Assembly: GCA_009731375.1 (NCBI GenBank)
Contig: BJOX01000238.1
Coordinates: 206,187-259,728 of the forward strand
Direction: 5' to 3'
DNA length: 53,542 bases
From: Paulinella micropora
Lineage: Eukaryota; Cercozoa; Imbricatea; Euglyphida
A model generated the notes under the pieces. That model was given only the letters and a program-made list of their open reading frames with translations, had not been told where the DNA came from and ran no database searches. Shown piece by piece: positions 14,303 to 20,420 of this stretch (positions within the stretch are counted from its first letter, which is position 1; each line of letters opens with the position of its first letter). The position numbers and the translations under genes were made by a program.

Positions 14303-15166
14303 TTAAAATCGAGAGGATTTAAATCCACCATGCACAGCAGTCGCGCGACGGGCCTTCTTCCGTTTTTTGCGGAGCGGCTTGGAACCGAGAAGATGGCTCT
14401 CTCTCGGCCTGGCGTTGCCGTCGGGCGGGGTCAGCAGGTTGCCGGTGATGGGTAAAAAGGGAAAGTTCAGTGTCTGGCAGATGGCTGCCCAGATCGCCGT
14501 CTGCCGGTGCCTGCTTTCGCTCTGCAAGAGTGGCGGCACGCGCGCGGCGAGCGCGGGCTGTTGCATGAGTTCTAGCAGTGCTCTGAGGAGCGAAGAATAA
14601 TTGATAAAGCAGACACGGGACCAACCGAAACGGGCCTTGAGCAGCGCCCTCACCGTCGGCCACGCCCCGTCCACGCGACGGAACAGCGTCTCGAGGTCTC
14701 GGAGCACTTCGCGGGTGGGCTCGGCCCCGCGCGTCAGCCTGTCCTTCGAGCCGCCGAGAAGATAAGCGAGGCAAGCCGCTCGGTCCAGCGAAAGTGGGCC
14801 GAGACGACTCTTTTTGAACAGATAGATCAACTTCAACGGGGTAATCTCCGTGCCATTCACTCTCCACTTGTGGCAGAGATCTCTCGCCAGCTGCAGCAAG
14901 GCCTGGCTGACTAGCGGCTTCTGATGAACCCCCCTCAGCCCAAACACCTGTCGTGTAATCTCGCGAAATCTCGATAAGCGGGTATAACCCTGCGGGCGCC
15001 TTGGCTGCTCCGTCATTTCGCCCTCGTCCCCCCGCATCCGGCCATTCACCAAGAACTGGTTCGCCCCGTACAGCGAGTGCTCTCTCCCTACCAGACCGCA
15101 TTTCTTGCAAAAGGTCCCGCTCGTTTCTTGGTTGAAGACGAATTCGTGGTCGCACATCCACCGCAC
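14303..15166 (-). CDS. VLTF3-like late transcription factor
   Basis: Product of 287 residues. The N-terminal zinc ribbon has C5, H7, C20 and C23 (MCDHEF...TFCKKCG). A helical body starts with YTRLSRFREITRQVFG at about 61-76, echoing the Y.R..HF.E.L pattern of poxvirus VLTF3 and its nucleocytovirus relatives. A late segment, RQTAIWAAICQTLNFPFLPI (about 222-241), matches the conserved IW..IC..L.W.F.P region. The C-terminus is lysine/arginine-rich. In poxviruses this factor is needed for late gene transcription. A TFIIB-like protein was considered because of the ribbon, but there are no cyclin-fold repeats. It is divergent from the VLTF2-like gene, with a 20-base palindrome between them. Confidence 0.62.
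   Translation of the reverse strand: MRWMCDHEFVFNQETSGTFCKKCGLVGREHSLYGANQFLVNGRMRGDEGEMTEQPRRPQGYTRLSRFREITRQVFGLRGVHQKPLVSQALLQLARDLCHKWRVNGTEITPLKLIYLFKKSRLGPLSLDRAACLAYLLGGSKDRLTRGAEPTREVLRDLETLFRRVDGAWPTVRALLKARFGWSRVCFINYSSLLRALLELMQQPALAARVPPLLQSESRHRQTAIWAAICQTLNFPFLPITGNLLTPPDGNARPRESHLLGSKPLRKKRKKARRATAVHGGFKSSRF
14315..14326. promoter_or_regulatory. GGATTTAAATCC promoter palindrome
   Basis: A perfect 12-base palindrome inside the last codons of the VLTF3-like gene and 62 bases before the recombinase ATG at 14253. A weaker copy (GATTAAAATC, 14301-14310) lies beside it. Confidence 0.6.
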
Positions 15167-15209
15167 TTGTGTGCCTGCAGAGGGGGCGGGGAAATGAATC
15201 CTCGACAGC

Positions 15210-15229
15210 GCCCTGATTTAAATCAGGGC
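15210..15229. promoter_or_regulatory. 20-base perfect palindrome between divergent transcription-factor genes
   Basis: GCCCTGATTTAAATCAGGGC is identical to its reverse complement. It sits 44 bases from the VLTF3-like start (15166) and 47 bases from the VLTF2-like start (15276), almost exactly midway, so one dimeric factor could control both. It is the longest of the GATTTAAATC sites. Confidence 0.75.
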
Positions 15230-15275
15230 AGTGCAATTCGTTTTCTTGGCTCCCTCCGCGACAAAGGCGAGAAAA

Positions 15276-15743
15276 ATGGAAGGCACAGAGATACACCGCA
15301 AGAGGCTCTGCCTGCACTGCGGCCACCCGAGTGCACGCGAGGACGGGAGGTGGTTCGAGCTTCCTGTGGCGTACGCACCCGTCAAGGGCTACCTGTACGT
15401 CTTCGGCCTGTTTTGTACGCCGGCCTGTGCATGGGCCTTTGTCAGCTACGGCGTGCCGGAATCTCTGCGCTCACAGGCCGGAGACCTGCTTCACTCCTTT
15501 CTGCGTCTGAACCTCCGTCAGCAACTGATACGACCAGCCCCGGCTAGATGGAATTTGCTCGAGTACGGGGGTACCATGACCATTTCGGAATTCCGGCAGG
15601 TAGGAGGGGTCCGGGACTGGGTGCTGCCACTAGCCAAAAGACAGCCAACACAGAAACACTTTATTGGGCCTAACCAAGGCAAAGCCTACGTCATCAAGCG
15701 CCTTTCGCGGCTTCCGGGACTGCGTTTACTTTCTGCTTCTTGA
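15276..15743 (+). CDS. VLTF2/FCS-type zinc-finger protein
   Basis: Product of 155 residues. C12-x2-C15 and C47-x3-C51 frame the pattern CLHCGHPS...GRWFELPVAY...LFCTPACAWAFVSYG. This is the MYM/FCS-like zinc fold used by poxvirus A1/VLTF2 and similar nucleocytovirus proteins. The C-terminal 100 residues are basic and carry no recognised domain. The divergent VLTF3-like neighbour and shared palindrome support a role in late transcription. An ATG 15 codons upstream (15231) exists but would start next to the palindrome, so the inner start is preferred. The last 50 bases overlap the convergent clamp gene. Confidence 0.5.
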   Translation: MEGTEIHRKRLCLHCGHPSAREDGRWFELPVAYAPVKGYLYVFGLFCTPACAWAFVSYGVPESLRSQAGDLLHSFLRLNLRQQLIRPAPARWNLLEYGGTMTISEFRQVGGVRDWVLPLAKRQPTQKHFIGPNQGKAYVIKRLSRLPGLRLLSAS

Positions 15744-16692
15744 CGCGCGCGGACGAAGAAGCCTGTTTGTTCTTCCTCTTAATCACCTTTGGCACGCACC
15801 CGCTCTCCTGCCGCTCGAGCAACTCGGGCGGCTCGACCGTAGGTTGCTCTTCTTCTTCGGCAGCGGCGCTCGACGAGATGATGGCGAATTTCAGGTAGCT
15901 CGCACCACGGCTAAACACCAGCACGAGCGGCCCGTCCTTGTTGAGCCCGAGCATCACGCGCCCCTTCTTGCGTTCCTGGAAACTCGAGGCCTTGAGGATC
16001 TTCTTGACTGTGTCCAGCGAATAGAAAAGCCCGTCGCCTGCCTGGCCGGTCGGGTCGGCACGCATCTTGGGCCGCTCGACTTCGGTGTGCGAAACGACCC
16101 CTGACAAGTAAGTGCTGCTCTTGCGCTGTTCCGAGACGTCAAGCAAACAGGACTCGGTGACCAGTCGGTCGCCGGCGACGTAGAAGCGCGCGTGTGAATT
16201 GGTCTTGTGGTGGTGCCTGGCCACCGCACACAGCGCGGCCGAGCTCACATCGGCTAGCTGGTCGCACCTGGTGGCGTTACCGTCCATCGCGACCATGTCC
16301 GCCGGCACGCGCAGGTTGGACAGGGCACTGCTGTGTTCAAAGCTGCGACCTTGGTTGAACATCTTAAGGTTCAACTGGTTGTCGTTGTCCAGCGAGAGCT
16401 CCAGGGTCATCTCGGGTCGGTACTGCGTGAGCCAGTTCGCGACTTCTTTGAGATCGATGCAAAACACGGCGCGTACCTTGCCAGAGCCAAACTGGACATA
16501 GTCGCCTTCGGCCCCTTCGGCGGAAAAGGGTACAGACAGCTCGGCGCTCACGCCGTCGGCGACGCCGACGAGCTCGAGGCCGGACGGCGAGGCATCGATT
16601 CTTGCCTCGAGCAGGACCGGTGCCAGACACTCGATCGCCCGGCGGAACGAAGGCCCGCCGCTCTTGGTGCGCCAGAGAAAGACTAGGGACAT
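15694..16692 (-). CDS. PCNA: PCNA-like DNA sliding clamp
   Basis: Product of 332 residues, longer than typical PCNA (about 260) because of a C-terminal lysine-rich tail. Residues about 14-112 follow the PCNA N-terminal domain: an amphipathic helix (FRRAIECLAPVLLEARIDA), SGLELVGVADGVSAELSV as the D-x-S/V-x-V turn, then the CIDLKEVANWL helix and LELSLDNDNQLNLKM strands. Residues about 240-275 end in a PCNA-like GPLVLVFSRGASYLKFAI. The tail after residue 275 (KRKNKQASSSARVKKQKV) looks like a nuclear-localisation or DNA-binding extension. The clamp would tether the replicase. It lies among replication genes and is divergent from the SSB-like gene. Confidence 0.72.
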   Translation of the reverse strand: MSLVFLWRTKSGGPSFRRAIECLAPVLLEARIDASPSGLELVGVADGVSAELSVPFSAEGAEGDYVQFGSGKVRAVFCIDLKEVANWLTQYRPEMTLELSLDNDNQLNLKMFNQGRSFEHSSALSNLRVPADMVAMDGNATRCDQLADVSSAALCAVARHHHKTNSHARFYVAGDRLVTESCLLDVSEQRKSSTYLSGVVSHTEVERPKMRADPTGQAGDGLFYSLDTVKKILKASSFQERKKGRVMLGLNKDGPLVLVFSRGASYLKFAIISSSAAAEEEEQPTVEPPELLERQESGCVPKVIKRKNKQASSSARVKKQKVNAVPEAAKGA

Positions 16693-16793
16693 TGACGGAG
16701 TTTGGGAAAGTGAGGGCGCAAAGGTAAAAAGAGGACCGGCCCCTTTTCCAACCCATTTCCTTTTTTGGGTCCTCCTGATTTGAATTGGGCCAC

Positions 16794-16801
16794 TTTAAAT
16801 C
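16794..16801 (+). promoter_or_regulatory. TTTAAATC promoter element of the SSB-like gene
   Basis: TTTAAATC sits 54 bases before the ATG at 16855, the same spacing as the full GATTTAAATC sites. A degenerate GATTTGAATT at 16777-16786 may serve the divergent clamp gene. Confidence 0.45.
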
Positions 16802-16854
16802 GGGGCGAGTGGAGGGAGCATCCGCGTCCAGTGAGACACGCACAGAAAAGTCAA

Positions 16855-17604
16855 ATGTCTGTTCAACTAATCAAGGGCACGGGCGCGAACAATGGCAAGC
16901 AGCTGGCGGTCAAGTTCAACCCGGCCGAGGACCTGCCGAAGATTGTACTAAAAGGCGAACCGCGCGCGGCTTATGGTTCTATTTTCGCCAACGTCGTGTA
17001 CGAGGGGAAAGCCCCGACCCTTTTGCTGCCGCCGCTGGTCGTGGCCTGGGACCCTTCGAGCTTCCAGGACTCCAAGAAGGTGACGATCGACCTTTCCTTC
17101 CGCGAGGCCACGACCCATTCCAGCGTGTTGGAGGCCTACCAGGTCCTCAGGGCCATTGATGAAAGAATGTGCGCACTGGTCGTACAGGCCAGGTCCAAGC
17201 TGCTGCCCACCGTGAAAAGCAGCGGCCCTCTGGCTAAAACAGACGAACAGATCAAGTCTTACTACCAGGCCTGTACCCGACCCCGCACCAGCGCCAAGAG
17301 CGACAGGGCGTGGCCCGCTCGCCTGAGCTGCACGCTGACGGGCGCCAAGATCCTGGGAGGAGAGGGAGACAACCAGTCGATTGCCAAGGGGGATGTAGTC
17401 AAATGCCTGATTCAGGTGACCACGTTGTGTTCGCGCCAGGAAAAAGTGTCGCTCGGCTTCAAGATAGTCCAGCTGCGAAAGATCACAGAAGGTCTGCCTT
17501 ACCCGGACATCAGCCTGACCGAAGAAGAGGCCTTCGGTGTTTCACTCAAGGAAGACTCAGGAGCAGACTCGAGCACGATGCAAATCGAGGAAGAGTTTGT
17601 TTAA
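16855..17604 (+). CDS. ssDNA-binding protein, T7 gp2.5-like type
   Basis: Product of 249 residues starting MSVQLIKGTG. The core has alternating strands (VVYEGKAPTLLLPPLVVAWD, KVTIDLSF) and a helix with RAIDERMCALVVQARSKLL. Next comes SYYQACTRPRTSAKSD and strands of an apparent OB fold. The C-terminus is acidic and ends EEEFV, the kind of tail with a terminal aromatic that T7 gp2.5-like SSBs use to contact replication partners. Nucleocytoviruses encode such SSBs, and the clamp gene is immediately divergent. Its stop lies 21 bases from the end of the RNR gene (convergent). The assignment rests on fold pattern, tail and neighbours, so it is moderate. Confidence 0.5.
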   Translation: MSVQLIKGTGANNGKQLAVKFNPAEDLPKIVLKGEPRAAYGSIFANVVYEGKAPTLLLPPLVVAWDPSSFQDSKKVTIDLSFREATTHSSVLEAYQVLRAIDERMCALVVQARSKLLPTVKSSGPLAKTDEQIKSYYQACTRPRTSAKSDRAWPARLSCTLTGAKILGGEGDNQSIAKGDVVKCLIQVTTLCSRQEKVSLGFKIVQLRKITEGLPYPDISLTEEEAFGVSLKEDSGADSSTMQIEEEFV

Positions 17605-17625
17605 TTAATTAAAATTTGTACAGCT

Positions 17626-19893
17626 TCAAGCTACACAGACAGCACAGTCGGCCGGTCCCAGGGCCTTGCTAGCGGCCTGGGTTCGTATGTAATAAGTTGT
17701 TTTTAAACCGAGCTGCCACGCATAGAACAAAGCGCTGCTGACTCTGCGTTCAGTGGGATTTGTCACGTGCAAGTTGAGCGATTGCGAACCGCACACGAAC
17801 GGCCCGCGGTCGGCCGCCAAGTGCAGCTGCAGGCGCAAGGGGATTTCCCACACAGTCTTGTAGATGTCTTTGATGTCTTGGGGCAGGTCGCATCTTTGCA
17901 CGCTCCCGCCGTCGGTAATGATTCTATCGTGGAGCTGGTCGTTCCAGAGCCCGCGCTCTTCTAGCTCGCGCACCAGGTGTTTGTTCCACACGACGTGCTC
18001 GCCGGAGAGGACACGGCGGACAAAGACGTTTGAGTGGGGAGGCTCGAACGATTCAAAATTGCCCAGGATCTGAGCAGTCGTGGCAGTAGGCATGTAGGCA
18101 ATTAGCTGTGAGTTTCGTAGCCCGTACTTGGTGATGCTCAGGCGGAGCGAGTCCCAGCGGTCGTCTGGCTGCTCCTTGCCGGGCCACAGATCGAACTGCA
18201 GGAGCCCGTGGCTAGCAGGAGACCCCCCAAAACTCTTGTACGCGCCCTTCTCCTGTGCTAGTTCGCAAGAGGCCCACAATGCAGCATAGTATAGCTCGTG
18301 TGCTATCTTGACATTGAGCTTTTGTGCCTCTGTTGAATCCCATGGCATTTTCATCAAAGCCAGGACGTCGGCCAGGCCATTGACACCCAGGGCCACCGGA
18401 CGATGCAAGAGGTTGCTGCGTCTGGCTTCCTCCGTAGGGTATTCTGTAATGTCGATGACAGTGTCGAGATTCCTAATTGCTACACGGACGCACGATCGCA
18501 ACAGCTCGAAATTAAAGGACTTGCGGTCCTCCGACACGAACCTAGGCAGCGCGATAGAGGCCAGGTTACACACGCTGTGCTCGCCACACTCGCCGCCGGA
18601 GCTGTACTGGACCACTTCTGCGCACAAATTGCTGCAGCGAATCGTGCCTAGGTTTTTTTGGTTTGACTTGGCATTCACTGCGTCCTTGTACATAATGTAA
18701 GGCACGCCGCCGCTTTCAATCTGTGCACGGCAGACGGCGCTCCAGAGCTCGCGCGCTTTGACGACGCGCCTCGCCAGGCCCAGCCTCTCGGCCCGCTTGT
18801 ACTGGCTCTCGAACTCCTTGCCGGAGAGGGCGTCCAGGTCACCTACGCCCGTCTCGTCCGGGCAAAAAAGGGACCATTGTTCATCCCGTTCTACGCGCTC
18901 CATGAACAAGTCATTGACAGTAAGTCCCAGAAACAAGTCTCGGGCTCGCAGTTCTTCGGAGCCAGTGGTCTTTTTGAGGTCCAGCCACTCAAACACATCG
19001 GGATGGTGTATTGGCAGGTAAACTGCGACCGCTCCTTTTCTTTTCCCAGCCTGATTCGCGTAGCGGGCGGTCTCGTTCAACACTTTGCACAAGGGAATCA
19101 CGCCATCTGAAAATCCGGAAGTGCTGCGTATCAAGGAACCCTTGGCCCTCACACAGCCGAGGTGCAGACCAATCCCGCCTCCTCCTTTCGAGATGAGAGC
19201 AACGTCTTTGATCGTGTCGTAGATGTCACTCAACGAGTCGCCCCTAATCGGAAGCAAAAAGCAAGAAGACAGCTGGCCCGCTCTTTTCAGCCCGCTGTTG
19301 AATAGGGTAGGTGACGCATGGGTATAGAATCCCAGCGACATGAGGTCATACGTTTCTCTGATGAGTTTCAATGGCTCTTTGGACTCGCGGCGGTGCAAGT
19401 GGACGGCCACGCGAAGCCACATGTACTGGGCCGTCTCACATGCGCGGCCCTGGCTGTCTTTGAGTAAATAGGACTTGAGCAGTGTCGAGTAGCCAAAGTA
19501 GTCGTACGCCATGTCGCGGCGGGCCTGGATCATGGCGTTAAGCTGTTCGGCGTTCTGGTCCACGAATATGCTGTAAGCTGGCTCCATGCCCCACCGGAGC
19601 TTTTCACAGGCCGCACTGAAGGTCGGCGGGCACTGCTTTGCGTGGTTGGAGGCCAGGAGACGACCACCCAGCTCTCCGTACGCCGGGTGAGAAATCGCGA
19701 GCGACGCACACGTGCTCGCGGCCAGCGCGTCGAGTTCGCTCGTCGGCACGAGGTCGTACAGGCCTGCCACGACCCTTTGGGACACAAGAACGGGGTCGCA
19801 TGCAGGCAAATCTTTCGACAAGCCAGTAACTCTTTCCAATATTTTATCGAACGAAATGGCTTGCTTAGTTCCATTTCTCTTGGTTACTTGCAT
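17626..19893 (-). CDS. RNR1: Ribonucleotide reductase, class I large subunit
   Basis: Reduces ribonucleoside diphosphates to deoxy forms for DNA synthesis. The 755-residue, full-length protein has an N-terminal ATP cone (KRNGTKQAISFDKILERV). The redox cysteine pair is C211 (QLSSCFLL) and C442 (HSVCNLASIA). The active-site loop is N422-x-C424-x-E426 (SNLCAEV), and the substrate-site motif is PTATTAQILGNFESFEP at about 602-618. The radical-transfer tyrosines are Y734/Y735 (KTTYYIRTQ), and a C-terminal C750-x2-C753 regenerates the active site. All expected residues are intact. No small subunit is in the window, so it must lie elsewhere in the virus or be supplied by the host. A membrane-protein gene follows upstream on the same strand. 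Confidence 0.95.
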   Translation of the reverse strand: MQVTKRNGTKQAISFDKILERVTGLSKDLPACDPVLVSQRVVAGLYDLVPTSELDALAASTCASLAISHPAYGELGGRLLASNHAKQCPPTFSAACEKLRWGMEPAYSIFVDQNAEQLNAMIQARRDMAYDYFGYSTLLKSYLLKDSQGRACETAQYMWLRVAVHLHRRESKEPLKLIRETYDLMSLGFYTHASPTLFNSGLKRAGQLSSCFLLPIRGDSLSDIYDTIKDVALISKGGGGIGLHLGCVRAKGSLIRSTSGFSDGVIPLCKVLNETARYANQAGKRKGAVAVYLPIHHPDVFEWLDLKKTTGSEELRARDLFLGLTVNDLFMERVERDEQWSLFCPDETGVGDLDALSGKEFESQYKRAERLGLARRVVKARELWSAVCRAQIESGGVPYIMYKDAVNAKSNQKNLGTIRCSNLCAEVVQYSSGGECGEHSVCNLASIALPRFVSEDRKSFNFELLRSCVRVAIRNLDTVIDITEYPTEEARRSNLLHRPVALGVNGLADVLALMKMPWDSTEAQKLNVKIAHELYYAALWASCELAQEKGAYKSFGGSPASHGLLQFDLWPGKEQPDDRWDSLRLSITKYGLRNSQLIAYMPTATTAQILGNFESFEPPHSNVFVRRVLSGEHVVWNKHLVRELEERGLWNDQLHDRIITDGGSVQRCDLPQDIKDIYKTVWEIPLRLQLHLAADRGPFVCGSQSLNLHVTNPTERRVSSALFYAWQLGLKTTYYIRTQAASKALGPADCAVCVA

Positions 19894-19902
19894 TTGCCAA
19901 GT

Positions 19903-20247
19903 CTATACAGAGTCTGGCTCAGAACTTTTTTTTCCGTGTTTTACCGCGACCCAAGCCCCAAAGAGCGCGTCGACCGCCAAAATTTCGCCGCGGCCGGTGG
20001 CTGCATAGGAGGCCCACAAAAGTCCATGTGTTTTTCGGTGTGCTGCCCACCAGGCGGAGTCTCCGCCGAAGAACCCGGTCTGCCTGTCGTCCAGGGCGCC
20101 GCTCAGCCAAACCGCCGCGGGTATTGCGGCCAGTGCTTGCATCCAGGGCTGCGGCCTGTATATGGCCAGGCCGGCCACCGCCAGTCTGGCCGGAACGCAC
20201 CCGCCCCAAAAAAGGGCAGAATTGTCCCTATTAGTCGTGTCTGTCAT
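19903..20247 (-). CDS. Small membrane protein with R..GFFGG..WW motif
   Basis: Product of 114 residues. Two or three hydrophobic helices (PARLAVAGLAIY, ALAAIPAAVWLSGAL, ILAVDALFGAWVAV) surround the conserved-looking core DDRQTGFFGGDSAWWAAHRKTHGLLW. Small proteins of this appearance (Arg early, then R..GFFGG..WW...R..H) are familiar from nucleocytoviruses as uncharacterised multi-pass membrane proteins. It ends 10 bases before the RNR start codon region on the same strand. No activity is known. Confidence 0.55.
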   Translation of the reverse strand: MTDTTNRDNSALFWGGCVPARLAVAGLAIYRPQPWMQALAAIPAAVWLSGALDDRQTGFFGGDSAWWAAHRKTHGLLWASYAATGRGEILAVDALFGAWVAVKHGKKSSEPDSV

Positions 20248-20420
20248 GTTTAGCCCAAACGAAAAATACTATCGTCTGCACAAACCGTGTCGCCAGTTCA
20301 ATTCTCTTTGGCTGATGTCAGGCACTTCTTTTTTTTGGGGTTTTATTAATTTTTTTGTAAGAATATTAAAAAATTTCCCGGGAAGAAGAGTTATTAAAGT
20401 TTTACACGTTTTATCTTTTT

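Noticed and set aside
14303-15166. TFIIB homologue
   Set aside because: The zinc ribbon is compatible, but cyclin-fold repeats are absent and downstream motifs fit VLTF3 better.
19530-20253. Frames overlapping the RNR start and small membrane gene on other strands
   Set aside because: Shadows of the RNR N-terminus and membrane protein, with no structure of their own.
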